Assembly (NCBI RefSeq): GCF_001191005.1
Contig: NZ_CP012201.1
Span: 4,464,001 to 4,528,000, forward strand
Source of the DNA: Massilia sp. NR 4-1
Lineage (GTDB): Bacteria > Pseudomonadota > Gammaproteobacteria > Burkholderiales > Burkholderiaceae_D
Direction of reading: 5' to 3'
DNA length: 64,000 nucleotides
Notes under the pieces: model-generated
Seen by the model: only the letters and a program-made list of their open reading frames with translations
Database searches by the model: none
Told to the model about the DNA's origin: nothing
Shown: positions 8,212 through 16,840 of the stretch, in pieces
How the letters are laid out: every line of letters begins with the position of its first letter
How positions within the stretch are numbered: the stretch's first letter is position 1
Translations under genes and position numbers: made by a program

Positions 8212-8664
8212 ATGATCGAATGGCAGTGGCGGGACTTTGACGGCATTCCGGGCCGGGATTTGTATGAGCTGCTGCGCCAGCGCCAGGAGGTGTTCGTGCT
8301 GGAGCAGCAGTGTCTCTATCCCGATCTGGACGGCTACGACCAGGGCGCCCACCACCTGCTGGGCTGGCGCGAGGTTGGCGGCAAGCGCGAGCTGGCCGCC
8401 TATCTGCGCTGCATCGCGCCCGGCGTGAAATTTCCGGAAATGTCGCTGGGCCGCGTGCTGACCACGGCCGCCGCGCGCGGCATCGGCGCGGGACGGCTGC
8501 TGGTGGCCGAAGGCGTGCGCCAGGCTGAATTGCAGCATCCGGGCCACCGCATCCGCATCGGTGCGCAAGCGCATCTGGAACAGTTCTATGCCGGCTTCGG
8601 CTTCCAGGCCATCTCCGCGCCCTACGACGAAGACGGCATCGCGCACATCGACATGCTGCGCTGA
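8212..8664 (+). CDS. elaA: GNAT-family N-acetyltransferase, ElaA type
   Basis: 150 aa; ATG at 8212. The ElaA signatures are YELLRQRQEVFVLEQQC near the N-terminus, the acetyl-CoA loop after LGRVLTTAAARGIGAG, and the C-terminal FYAGFGFQAISAPYDEDGI. ElaA proteins are cytoplasmic acetyltransferases of unknown physiological substrate. It is 39 bp downstream of ohr and may be co-transcribed with it. Confidence 0.9.
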   Translation: MIEWQWRDFDGIPGRDLYELLRQRQEVFVLEQQCLYPDLDGYDQGAHHLLGWREVGGKRELAAYLRCIAPGVKFPEMSLGRVLTTAAARGIGAGRLLVAEGVRQAELQHPGHRIRIGAQAHLEQFYAGFGFQAISAPYDEDGIAHIDMLR

Positions 8665-8830
8665 ACGCTCAGAAAGTCACGATGAAGCGCGCGCTCGGGC
8701 CGGGCCTCCCGCACTGTGGGCAGGCTGCGATAGCTGCCGACAAAATCGGCCAAGCTGGCGGCGGGCCGCTTCGGCTGGCGCGTGCTGCGCAGCGGCCAAA
8801 TGCAGGACGCATGAGGCGCCGACCGGAAAT

Positions 8831-8860
8831 GAAAAGGGCGGCCCACAGGCCGCCCTTTTC
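8831..8860. terminator. bidirectional intrinsic terminator
   Basis: GAAAAGGGCGGCC (8831-8843) and GGCCGCCCTTTTC (8848-8860) form a perfect 13-bp stem with a CACA loop. An A-tract and a T-tract flank the GC core, so it can serve both elaA (plus) and the FKBP gene (minus), whose stop codon is 17 bp away. The 166 bp between elaA and the hairpin holds no gene I can support. Confidence 0.85.
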
Positions 8861-8876
8861 CCTTATGCCCTACGGC

Positions 8877-9329
8877 TTATTTCGGGTAGACGCTCACCAG
8901 CTCGAACTCGAACAGCAGGCCGGTATTCGGCGGAACTGAGGGCGGACGGCCATTCGGGCCATAAGCCAGGGCGCTCGGCACGGCGACCAGGCGTTTGCCG
9001 CCAAGGCGCATGCCGAGGATGCCCATTTCAAAGCCAGGCACATAGTTGTTGCCCGCGCCCAGCGGAACGCTCAACTGGCCGGCGTCCAGCTTGGTGCCTT
9101 TCTTGTCCACCGCATCGCGGTTGTAGATATAGGTCACGTAGCGCACGTCGACGCGGTCGCCGTTGGCCACCGGGTTGCCGCTGCCGACGGCGATCTCGGT
9201 CTTGGTCAGCTCGGCGACTTGGGTCAGCGGGTCCAGGACCACGGGTTCGGAATAGTCTTTGGCGCCGCCGCAGGCTGCGAGAGCCAGGGCACATGCCAGG
9301 GTAGCAATCTGTTTGAAAATCGAGTTCAT
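8877..9329 (-). CDS. FKBP-type peptidyl-prolyl isomerase, lipoprotein
   Basis: 150 aa from the ATG at 9329, with AAGG upstream. Residues 1-20 are a lipoprotein signal with lipobox LAAC and lipidated Cys20, so it is probably anchored facing the periplasm. The C-terminal 100 residues form an FKBP domain: NGDRVDVRYVTYIYN, then VPGFEMGILGMRLGGKR, LAYGPNGRPPSVPPNTGLLFEFELV. It is expected to catalyse cis-trans proline isomerisation during envelope protein folding. It is a single-gene unit ended by the 8831-8860 hairpin. Confidence 0.93.
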   Translation of the reverse strand: MNSIFKQIATLACALALAACGGAKDYSEPVVLDPLTQVAELTKTEIAVGSGNPVANGDRVDVRYVTYIYNRDAVDKKGTKLDAGQLSVPLGAGNNYVPGFEMGILGMRLGGKRLVAVPSALAYGPNGRPPSVPPNTGLLFEFELVSVYPK

Positions 9330-9454
9330 CTTCGCCTTCTGTTTTACTGGATGTCGGAGTGGTCGCACACGCATCCGTGCGCCGATCGGAGCAGCAGTTT
9401 AGCAGACTGCCCCGGACGGGATTTAAAAGTACATTTTCTTACAAAATTTATGTC

Positions 9455-11335
9455 TCAAATTTCCACCTGCGTGCCCAGTTCGATCACACGGTTGGTTGGA
9501 ATCTGATAGTAATCGGCGGCGCCGCGCGCATTGCGCGACATGGCCACGAACAGATGCTCGCGCCACGGGGCCATGCCGGCGCCGGGGGCCGAGATCACGG
9601 TCTGGCGCGCGATGAAGAAGGAGGTTTCCATCATCTCGAACTGCAGGCCATGCTCGGCGCACATCTCCAGCACCTTCGGAATATCGGCTTCGTCCTTGAA
9701 GCCGTAGTACACATTGAGCTGGTAGCAGTCGTGGCCCAAAGGCGTGATGCGCACCTGCTCGGCCGGCGGCACCCAGGGCTCTTCCACGATATGAATGGTG
9801 AAGAAGACCACGCGTTCGTGCAGCACCTTGTTGTGCGAGAGGTTATGCAGCAGCGCATGCGGCACGCCGTCGCTCTCGCCGCGCAGGAAGATGGCGGTGC
9901 CCGGCACGCGCAGCGGCGGCGCCATGAACAGGGAATTGAGGAAGTCTTCCAGCGGGATCGCGTGCTTTTCCAGGTTCTTGAACACCAGCTGGCGGCCGGT
10001 GCGCCAGGTGAGCATGGTGGTAAACAGGATGCCGCCCAAGAGCAGCGGGAACCAGCCGCCGTGGAACAGCTTGAGCGTGCTGGCCGAGAACAGCATGATG
10101 TCGATCACGATGAAGAAGCCGGTGGCAGCAAAGCACAGCAGCAGCGGCAGCTTCCAGCGGTAGCGGATCACGAAGAAGGTCAGGACGGTGGTGGCCAGCA
10201 TGGTGGCGGTGACGGCGATGCCGTAGGCGGCGGCCAGGTTTTCCGAGGAGCCGAAACCGACCACGGCCAGCAGCACCACGGCCAGCTGCAGCCAGTTCAC
10301 GGCCGGGATGTAGATCTGGCCGATCTCGCTTTCGGAGGTATGGCAGATGCGCATGCGCGGCAGCAGGCCGAGGGCGATAGCCTGCTTGGTCATGGAGAAG
10401 GTGCCGGAAATGGTCGCCTGCGAGGCGATCACGGTCGCCATGGTGGACAGGATCACCAGCGGATAAACGCTCCAGGCGCCCAGTTGCTGATAGAAAGGAT
10501 TGGAAATCGCCTCGGGATGGGCCAGCAACAGACCGCCCTGCCCCAGATAATTCAGGGCCAGCGCCGGGAAGGCGATCAGGAACCAGGCCATGCGGATCGG
10601 CTTTTTGCCGAAGTGGCCCATATCGGCATACAGCGCCTCGGCGCCGGTGAAAGCCAGCACCACCGCGCCCAGCGCGACGAAGGCGATGAAGCGGTTTTCA
10701 TACATGAAGACCAGCGCATGCCAGGGATTCACCGCCGCCAGAATGGCCGGCGACTTGACGATATTGACGATGCCCATGGCGGCCAGCGCGGCAAACCAGA
10801 TCACCATCACCGGCGCGAACCATTTGCCGATGCCGGCCGTGCCGTGCGACTGCACGGCGTACAGGGCCACCAGCACGACGATGGTGAGCGGCACCACATA
10901 GGGGCTGAAAGCGGGCGTCGCCACTTCCAGGCCTTCGATGGCCGACAGCACCGAGATGGCGGGCGTGATCACGCTGTCGCCATAGAACAGGGTGGCGCCG
11001 AACACGCCCACCAGCAGCAGCATGGTGTGCCAGCGCGAATGGCGGCTGACCGAGGACAGGGCCAGCGCCATCAGGGCCATGATGCCGCCCTCCCCGCGGT
11101 TGTCGGCGCGCAGCACCAGGGTCACGTATTTGAGCGAAACGATCAGGGTCAGACCCCAGAAAATCAGGGAAACGATGCCAAGCAGATTGGGGGCATTCAA
11201 AACCAGGCCGTGCTCGGGATCGAACACGGTCTTCAAGGTATACAGGGGGCTGGTGCCGATATCGCCATACACGATACCGACGGCCGCCAGCGTCAGGGCG
11301 ACGAGGCTGCTTTTTTTATGTTGTTGCGACGTCAA
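9455..11335 (-). CDS. kup: Kup-type potassium uptake transporter
   Basis: 626 aa from a TTG at 11335, with GGGTGA upstream; this gives the usual Kup N-terminus TSQQHKKSSLVALTLAAVG. The open frame extends upstream without a better start. The N-terminal two thirds has about 12 membrane helices, including the conserved GIVYGDIGTSPLYTLK and GDSVITPAISVLSAIEG. The C-terminal third is a soluble cytoplasmic domain. It imports K+, probably with protons, at the inner membrane. It is divergent from rarD across 187 bp. Confidence 0.95.
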   Translation of the reverse strand: MTSQQHKKSSLVALTLAAVGIVYGDIGTSPLYTLKTVFDPEHGLVLNAPNLLGIVSLIFWGLTLIVSLKYVTLVLRADNRGEGGIMALMALALSSVSRHSRWHTMLLLVGVFGATLFYGDSVITPAISVLSAIEGLEVATPAFSPYVVPLTIVVLVALYAVQSHGTAGIGKWFAPVMVIWFAALAAMGIVNIVKSPAILAAVNPWHALVFMYENRFIAFVALGAVVLAFTGAEALYADMGHFGKKPIRMAWFLIAFPALALNYLGQGGLLLAHPEAISNPFYQQLGAWSVYPLVILSTMATVIASQATISGTFSMTKQAIALGLLPRMRICHTSESEIGQIYIPAVNWLQLAVVLLAVVGFGSSENLAAAYGIAVTATMLATTVLTFFVIRYRWKLPLLLCFAATGFFIVIDIMLFSASTLKLFHGGWFPLLLGGILFTTMLTWRTGRQLVFKNLEKHAIPLEDFLNSLFMAPPLRVPGTAIFLRGESDGVPHALLHNLSHNKVLHERVVFFTIHIVEEPWVPPAEQVRITPLGHDCYQLNVYYGFKDEADIPKVLEMCAEHGLQFEMMETSFFIARQTVISAPGAGMAPWREHLFVAMSRNARGAADYYQIPTNRVIELGTQVEI

Positions 11336-11522
11336 GTTTTCACCCGGTTTTGTTATGGTGCATCGCACAATAAAAGATGTGTATGCAATTTGCAAGCGAT
11401 TTTGCCACGGCTGCGGCCGCCGCTCCAAGCATCCCATTCTAGCCCCGGGCGGGACCGCTCAGCGCCAATTGTGCATTTCCGCGATAATTCCAGGTTCCGC
11501 CCACCGTCTTTTGCGCGCAACC

Positions 11523-12398
11523 ATGAACACCGGCATCCTCTATGCAGTCCTGGCCTTTTTGTGCTGGGGCTTGTTTCCCCTGTATTTCCACGCCCTGGGC
11601 GCCATGCCGGCCATGGAAATCCTGGCGCACCGCATGCTGTGGTCCCTGGTCTTCCTCCTCATCGTGCTTTTGCTGCGGCGCCAGTGGAGCTGGCTGGGCG
11701 CGGTGCTGCGCCAACCCAAGGTGCTGGCCAGCTTTATCGCCAGTTCCCTGCTGCTGAGCGCGAACTGGTTTGTGTATATCTGGGCCGTTAACAACGGCCA
11801 TGTGATCGACGCCAGCCTCGGCTATTTCATCAATCCCCTGTTCAATGTGCTGCTGGGTCTGCTGGTACTCAAGGAAAAACTGCGGCGCGGCCAGTGGCTG
11901 GCGATCGGCGTGGCGGCCAGCGGCGTGCTGTGGCTGACCTGGCAGGCAGGCCAGTTGCCGTGGATCGCCCTGCTGCTGGGTATTTCCTTTGGCGGCTACG
12001 GCCTGCTGCGCAAGACGGCCGCGCTGGCGGCGCTGGAAGGCTTGTCGTTTGAAACCCTGCTGCTGTTCCCGCTGGCGGCCGGCTATGTCGTCTGGCTCAC
12101 GCTGCACGGCGCGAATACCTTCCTCAACACCGACAGCAGCGCCATGCGCTGGCTGCTGGCGGCGGCCGGGCCGATCACCGCCGTTCCGCTGCTGCTGTTC
12201 GCGGCCGGCGCGCGCCGCATTCCGCTGTCGGTGCTGGGCATGCTGCAATACATCTCGCCGACCATGCAGATGCTGCTCGGCATGTTCGTCTTCCACGAAG
12301 CCTTCTCGTCCGAGCGCCTGGCCGGCTTCATCGTGATCTGGAGCGCGCTGGCCCTGTACATGGCCGAGGGCTGGTGGGCCAGCCGGCGCGCCGCGTAA
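11523..12398 (+). CDS. rarD: EamA-family transporter RarD
   Basis: 291 aa; ATG at 11523. About ten membrane helices in two EamA halves. The N-terminal GILYAVLAFLCWGLFPLYF and SANWFVYIWAVNNGHVIDASLGYFINP are characteristic of RarD. The cargo is unknown; the family contains drug/metabolite exporters. It is a single gene followed 75 bp later by ettA. Confidence 0.92.
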   Translation: MNTGILYAVLAFLCWGLFPLYFHALGAMPAMEILAHRMLWSLVFLLIVLLLRRQWSWLGAVLRQPKVLASFIASSLLLSANWFVYIWAVNNGHVIDASLGYFINPLFNVLLGLLVLKEKLRRGQWLAIGVAASGVLWLTWQAGQLPWIALLLGISFGGYGLLRKTAALAALEGLSFETLLLFPLAAGYVVWLTLHGANTFLNTDSSAMRWLLAAAGPITAVPLLLFAAGARRIPLSVLGMLQYISPTMQMLLGMFVFHEAFSSERLAGFIVIWSALALYMAEGWWASRRAA

Positions 12399-12473
12399 AG
12401 GCGCAAAAGCATGGCTTGCGGACGCGCTTTGGCGTATCCTTGTTGACCTTTGTAAAAAAATCGAGATTTCCTA

Positions 12474-14141
12474 ATGGCAAATTACGTCTATACCATGAAC
12501 CGCGTGGGCAAAATCGTCCCGCCCAAGCGCCAGATTCTGAAAGATATTTCGCTGTCCTTCTTCCCAGGGGCGAAGATCGGCGTGCTGGGCCTGAACGGCT
12601 CCGGTAAGTCGACCTTGCTGAAAATTATGGCCGGCATCGACACCGACATCCAGGGCGAAGCGCGCCCGATGCCGGGTCTGAACATCGGCTACCTGCCGCA
12701 GGAACCGCAGCTGGACCCGGAACAGACCGTGCGCCAGGCCGTGGAAAGCGGCCTGGGCGAAGCGTTCGAAGCGCAAGCCAAGCTGGACGCCGTGTACGCC
12801 GCCTATGCGGAAGAGGACGCCGACTTCGACGCCCTGGCCGCCGAACAAGGCCGCCTGGAAGCCATCCTGGCCGCGGCCGACGGCGGCAACCTGAACCTGC
12901 AGCTGGAAATGGCGGCCGATGCGCTGCGCCTGCCGCCATGGGACGCCAAGATCGGCGTGCTGTCCGGCGGTGAAAAGCGCCGCGTGGCGCTGTGCCGCCT
13001 GCTGCTGTCCAAACCCGATATGCTGCTGCTCGATGAGCCGACCAACCACCTGGACGCGGAATCGGTCGAGTGGCTGGAGCAGTTCCTGCTGCGCTTCCCC
13101 GGCACCGTGGTCGGCATCACCCACGATCGCTACTTCCTCGACAATGCCGCCGAATGGATCCTGGAACTGGACCGCGGCCATGGCATCCCTTGGAAAGGCA
13201 ATTACAGCTCCTGGCTGGACCAGAAGCAGGACCGCCTGAAGCAGGAAGAAGCCACCGAATCGGCGCGCCAGAAAGCGCTGCAGAAGGAATTGGAATGGTC
13301 GCGCCAGAATCCGAAGGCGCGCCAGGCCAAGTCGAAAGCCCGTCTGGCCCGCTTCAACGAGCTGAGCGAGCACGAATACCAGAAGCGCAACGAGACCCAG
13401 GAGATCTTCATTCCGGTGGCCGAGCGTCTGGGCAACGATGTGATCGAGTTCAAGAATGTCTCGAAAGCCTTCGGCGACCGCCTGCTGATCGACAATCTGA
13501 GCTTCACCATTCCGCCTGGCGCCATCGTCGGCATTATCGGCCCCAACGGCGCCGGTAAATCGACCCTGTTCAAGATGATCACGGGCAAAGAGCAGCCGGA
13601 CAGCGGCGAAGTGGTGATCGGCAAGACCGCCAAGGTGTCCATCGTCGACCAGAGCCGCGACGCGCTGGACAACGACAAGACCGTGTTCCAGGCCGTCAGC
13701 AATGGCGCCGATATCCTGCAGGTGGGCCGCTTCGAAATGCCGTCGCGCGCCTATCTGGGCCGCTTCAACTTCAAGGGCGGCGACCAGCAAAAGATCGTCG
13801 GCAACCTGTCGGGCGGTGAACGCGGCCGTCTGCACCTGGCGCAGACCCTGCTGATGGGCGGCAACGTGCTGCTGCTGGACGAACCGTCGAACGACCTGGA
13901 CGTGGAAACCCTGCGCGCGCTGGAAGATGCGCTGCTGGAATTCGCCGGTTCCGTGATGGTGATCTCGCACGATCGCTGGTTCCTCGACCGTATCGCCACC
14001 CACATCCTGGCCTTCGAAGGCGATTCCCAAGTGGTGTTCTTCGACGGTAACTATCAGGAATACGAAGCCGATAAGAAGAAACGCCTGGGTGAAGAAGGCG
14101 CCAAGCCAAAACGCATCCGCTACAAGCCGCTGACGGTATAA
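12474..14141 (+). CDS. ettA: energy-dependent translational throttle protein EttA (ABC-F)
   Basis: 555 aa. Two ATPase domains without membrane segments: Walker A motifs GLNGSGKST and GPNGAGKST, two LSGGE signatures, and Walker B segments DEPTNHLDAES and DEPSNDLDVET. The charged P-site tRNA interaction linker lies between them. The N-terminus MANYVYTMNRVGKIVPP is typical of EttA. ABC-F proteins bind the ribosomal E site and gate elongation according to ATP level. A strong terminator follows. Confidence 0.96.
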   Translation: MANYVYTMNRVGKIVPPKRQILKDISLSFFPGAKIGVLGLNGSGKSTLLKIMAGIDTDIQGEARPMPGLNIGYLPQEPQLDPEQTVRQAVESGLGEAFEAQAKLDAVYAAYAEEDADFDALAAEQGRLEAILAAADGGNLNLQLEMAADALRLPPWDAKIGVLSGGEKRRVALCRLLLSKPDMLLLDEPTNHLDAESVEWLEQFLLRFPGTVVGITHDRYFLDNAAEWILELDRGHGIPWKGNYSSWLDQKQDRLKQEEATESARQKALQKELEWSRQNPKARQAKSKARLARFNELSEHEYQKRNETQEIFIPVAERLGNDVIEFKNVSKAFGDRLLIDNLSFTIPPGAIVGIIGPNGAGKSTLFKMITGKEQPDSGEVVIGKTAKVSIVDQSRDALDNDKTVFQAVSNGADILQVGRFEMPSRAYLGRFNFKGGDQQKIVGNLSGGERGRLHLAQTLLMGGNVLLLDEPSNDLDVETLRALEDALLEFAGSVMVISHDRWFLDRIATHILAFEGDSQVVFFDGNYQEYEADKKKRLGEEGAKPKRIRYKPLTV

Positions 14142-14155
14142 GCAGGCTAAGATCG

Positions 14156-14184
14156 AAGGCACGCTCAACAGCGTGCCTTTTTTT
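14156..14184 (+). terminator. rho-independent terminator of ettA
   Basis: AAGGCACGCT (14156-14165), loop CAAC, AGCGTGCCTT (14170-14179), then T residues to 14184. It lies 15 bp after the ettA stop. Confidence 0.9.
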
Positions 14185-14200
14185 ATTTCCGGAGACCGCC

Positions 14201-14695
14201 ATGCATAAATGCTTATCTCTGCTGGGCCTGCTGGCCAGCGCCAGCGTCATCCATTCCGCCGCAGCCGCCGATGCGGCTTCACTGAGCAGCCTGAACTGGC
14301 TGGCCGGCTGCTGGACGCAAACGAATGGCGAGGCCGGCACGGGCGAACAATGGATGACGGCGGCCGGCGGCGTCATGCTGGGCACCGCACGCACGGTCAA
14401 AAACGGCCGTGCCGTGGGTTGGGAATTCATGCGCATCGAGGAAACGGAGGCGGGCCAACTGGTGTTTACGGCCAAGCCACGGCGCGAGGCCGAGGGCAGC
14501 TTCCCCTTGCTGCGTCTGAGCGAGAACGAGGTGGTGTTTGAAAACACCCAGCACGACTTCCCCCAGCGCATCGTCTACCGCCGCGACAGCGCCCAGGCCG
14601 TCAGCGCCAGCATCGAGGGCATGCTCAAAGGCAAGCTCAAAAAAATAGACTACCCCTTGAAGCGGGTAGTCTGTGAAATAACGAAGGAAACGTGA
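14201..14695 (+). CDS. DUF6265 family exported protein
   Basis: 164 aa. A signal peptide ends near AAA-AD at about residue 23. The mature part has the DUF6265 pattern: LNWLAGCW, EQWMTAAGGVMLGTARTV, FENTQHDFPQRIVYRR and ASIEG. The domain resembles a small beta-barrel of unknown function. CCGGAGA precedes the ATG. It is expected in the periplasm. Confidence 0.85.
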   Translation: MHKCLSLLGLLASASVIHSAAAADAASLSSLNWLAGCWTQTNGEAGTGEQWMTAAGGVMLGTARTVKNGRAVGWEFMRIEETEAGQLVFTAKPRREAEGSFPLLRLSENEVVFENTQHDFPQRIVYRRDSAQAVSASIEGMLKGKLKKIDYPLKRVVCEITKET

Positions 14696-14711
14696 AAAGA
14701 GGAGAGCGGGG

Positions 14712-14772
14712 GAGGCCGGGCGCAGGGACAGCGCCCCACGCCCCAGGCATGGGCGCTGTCGCACCCGGCCTC
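14712..14772. terminator. large compound hairpin between convergent genes
   Basis: Outer arms GAGGCCGGG (14712-14720) and CCCGGCCTC (14764-14772) enclose inner arms GACAGCGCCC (14727-14736) and GGGCGCTGTC (14751-14760), with an asymmetric internal loop and a 14-nt apical loop. There is no T-tract. It sits between the DUF6265 gene and the oppositely oriented barrel gene, and probably ends or stabilises one or both transcripts. Confidence 0.6.
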
Positions 14773-14803
14773 GATCGGTAGCGGGCGTCAACCCGCGTGA
14801 CCA

Positions 14804-15388
14804 TTAGAAGTGGTAGCGGGCGCCGAAACCGAAAGCGCCGTTTTTGCGGCCCTGGTCGGTTTTGTTCTTGCCATAGCGCTCGTAGGACACTTCCAGACCA
14901 AGCTTCGGCGTGACCATATATTCGGCACCAATCGCGGCGTACAGGGCAGTCTTGTTGCCGCTGTTGTTCAGGTTCGCGGCCAGGCCGGCTGCGTTCACGT
15001 CGTTCTTGTTGCGGCCGACGCCCAGCTTGCCGAAAACGGAGAACTGTTCGTTGATCGGGTAAGCGGCCTTACCGGCGATGTAGAAGGATTTGGCCTTGGC
15101 TTCGACGCTGCCCTTGTCGGTGCCGACGGAGTAGTCATACTTCTGCTTGCCGAACTGGGTGTAGCCGGCTTCGACCGCGAACATCTTGTCGATCTGGTAG
15201 CCGCCGAAAATCTTGCCGCCGAATTCATTGGACTTCTTGTCGCCGCCGGTGTTGTCGTTGGCGATGTTGTACTGGTTCTTGTTGTACACACCGCCGATAC
15301 CGATGTATGGGCCTGGTTCAGCAGCGTGGGCCGTCACGGCGCCCAGAGTGGCGGCAGTAGCGATAAGTGCGAGTACGGTCTTTTTCAT
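14804..15388 (-). CDS. small outer-membrane beta-barrel protein (OmpA/OprF-like fold)
   Basis: 194 aa. The signal peptide MKKTVLALIATAATLGAVTAHA is followed by alternating amphipathic strands (PYIGIGGVYNKNQYN, GGKIFGGYQIDKMFAVEAGY) and the C-terminal FGFGARYHF, which ends in Phe as outer-membrane barrels do. There is no OmpA peptidoglycan-binding domain. It probably forms an eight-stranded barrel. The transcript would carry an inverted repeat at 15434-15467 upstream. Function unknown; porin, adhesin-like and structural roles are all possible. Confidence 0.88.
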   Translation of the reverse strand: MKKTVLALIATAATLGAVTAHAAEPGPYIGIGGVYNKNQYNIANDNTGGDKKSNEFGGKIFGGYQIDKMFAVEAGYTQFGKQKYDYSVGTDKGSVEAKAKSFYIAGKAAYPINEQFSVFGKLGVGRNKNDVNAAGLAANLNNSGNKTALYAAIGAEYMVTPKLGLEVSYERYGKNKTDQGRKNGAFGFGARYHF

Positions 15389-15433
15389 GATGTGATCTTT
15401 CAGCTAAAAGTTTTGAAATGTCTTGTTGCCTGG

Positions 15434-15467
15434 GATCGCAATCTCTCAGGTAATTGCGATTGCGATC
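15434..15467. repeat. inverted repeat upstream of the barrel gene
   Basis: GATCGCAAT (15434-15442) and ATTGCGATC (15459-15467) form perfect 9-bp arms with 16 bp between. A further copy, ATTGCGAT, is at 15453-15460. It lies 46-79 bp before the start at 15388, so it could be an operator or a 5'-UTR hairpin. Confidence 0.45.
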
Positions 15468-15602
15468 ACAATAGCACTGCAACATGAACTTAGGCTGAAG
15501 GTTTCAGTAATAAATGTTAGCAGATGTAAGCGCCCTTGAAACCAGGGAGATCGCCCCAAGTTGGCGAAAATTGCCCACAATTAAGCTGATCTTAAGGTAA
15601 TT

Positions 15603-16202
15603 TCAGTGAACCAGGCGAAACGTCAGGTTAATCCGCGGACCGTGGGCGCGGCTGGACTTATTGATGCCATGACGCCAACAATGCTGCAACGCACCAGCCA
15701 TCAACAGCAGGCTGCCATCGGTCAAATCGAGTTTCAGATCGAGCGGCCGCTGCTTGTGCTTGAGGATGAAGCGGCGCGTGGCGCCCAGGCTGAACGAAGC
15801 GATGGCAGGATTGCGGCCCAGCTCGGGTTCATCGTCGCTGTGGAAGCCCATGCTGTCGCGCTCGTCGCGGTAGTAGTTAAGCAGCACGCTGTTGAAGCGG
15901 CAGCCGCTGGCGGCCTCGACGGCGGCCTTGATTTCCAGCAGCAGGGGCGTGAACGGCAGCGGGTGGAAGGTCTTGCCCGAATAGGTATAGCTGGCCTCGC
16001 CGTACCAGGCGCTCAAGCGCGGCTGCGCCTGCGCCTTGCCGAAGACGATGATGGTCTCCGCGCGCCACGCGATGTCTTCCTGCAAACGCCGCATCAGCTC
16101 GGCATTGGAGAGGGTCAGCTTCAATTGCTGTAAAAAGCGCAGTTCGCCATCCTCGACCGGGATGGGCTGCATCGCATCGTCATCGGCGGCAAACAAGTCC
16201 AT
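15603..16202 (-). CDS. alkB: AlkB-type 2-oxoglutarate/Fe(II) dioxygenase
   Basis: 199 aa from ATG 16202; an upstream in-frame start at 16238 would run over the neighbour's promoter. The iron ligands are H121 and D123 (FHSDDE) and H178 (WRHGINK). R190 and R196 (PRINLTFR) would bind 2-oxoglutarate. The sequence resembles the short ABH2/ABH3-like branch (LSAWYGEASYTYSG). It would oxidatively demethylate alkylated bases in DNA or RNA. It is divergent from the next gene with only 41 bp between. Confidence 0.9.
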   Translation of the reverse strand: MDLFAADDDAMQPIPVEDGELRFLQQLKLTLSNAELMRRLQEDIAWRAETIIVFGKAQAQPRLSAWYGEASYTYSGKTFHPLPFTPLLLEIKAAVEAASGCRFNSVLLNYYRDERDSMGFHSDDEPELGRNPAIASFSLGATRRFILKHKQRPLDLKLDLTDGSLLLMAGALQHCWRHGINKSSRAHGPRINLTFRLVH

Positions 16203-16243
16203 AGGGCTTATGATAGCGAAAACTGATTCTTCGCCCAAAAACC

Positions 16244-16825
16244 ATGAAAAAACGCCATTTCCTCGGCGCGCTGGCGGCGGCCGGCGCCTTGCCCGCTCTG
16301 CACGCCGCCACCGGCAAAACCGCGCCGCGCGGTCCTGCCCTGCTGACCGTGACCGGCGCCATCGCCAAGGCCAACCGCGGCCGTTTCGATCCGGTGGCCG
16401 ACCAGATGATGTACAAGCAAAAGCTGAGCTTCGACAAGGCCTATGTCTTCGACTTCGCCGCCATCATGGCGCTGCCGGCCCAGACCATCCGTCCCACGCT
16501 GGAATATGACGGCAAGGTGCATACCCTGCGCGGCCCGCTGCTGCTGGACGTGCTGAAAACCGCTGGCGCCACGCTCAACGAGGGCGGCAAGCTGGTGCTG
16601 CGGGCGGTGGATGGCTATGCGGTCAGCCTGCCGGTGGCGCAGGCGCGCGCGCAGCGCTTCATCGTCGCCACCCATCTGGATGGCGCGGCGATGGCGCTGG
16701 GCGGCCTCGGCCCGCTATGGGCCTTGTACGATGCCGACCGCGTGCCGGAAATGGCGGCCAAGCCCGTGGCGGAGCGTTTTCCGCTCTGCCCCTGGGCGCT
16801 GTACCACATTGAAGTGCAGGCCTGA
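16244..16825 (+). CDS. exported protein with reduced molybdopterin-oxidoreductase fold
   Basis: 193 aa. The N-terminus MKKRHFLGALAAAGALPALHA has a Tat-like KRxFL and ends in a cleavage site. The rest resembles the oxidoreductase molybdopterin-binding domain: LTVTGAIAKAN, DFAAIMALP, LRGPLLLDVLKTAGA, YAVSLPVAQA and the C-terminal PWALYHIEV. It is about half the size of sulfite-oxidase-type enzymes. Only one Cys (in LCPW) is present and it is not in the usual Mo-ligand context, so cofactor binding is doubtful. It is probably a periplasmic protein of unknown role. Confidence 0.72.
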   Translation: MKKRHFLGALAAAGALPALHAATGKTAPRGPALLTVTGAIAKANRGRFDPVADQMMYKQKLSFDKAYVFDFAAIMALPAQTIRPTLEYDGKVHTLRGPLLLDVLKTAGATLNEGGKLVLRAVDGYAVSLPVAQARAQRFIVATHLDGAAMALGGLGPLWALYDADRVPEMAAKPVAERFPLCPWALYHIEVQA

Positions 16826-16840
16826 GCCTGCGGCGAAAAC

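Noticed and set aside
8665..8830. Possible remnant ending in ARFIVTF on the minus strand (outer-membrane-like C-terminus)
   Set aside because: Only a few residues look meaningful and no upstream frame supports a barrel gene.
11140..11160. GGGTCAGACCCC resembling the REP core
   Set aside because: It is within the kup coding sequence and lacks the GTGTCCG arms.
9359..11791. 810-residue open frame across kup
   Set aside because: Antisense to kup, which has all family motifs. The His/Gln/Gly-rich product is typical of high-GC shadow frames.
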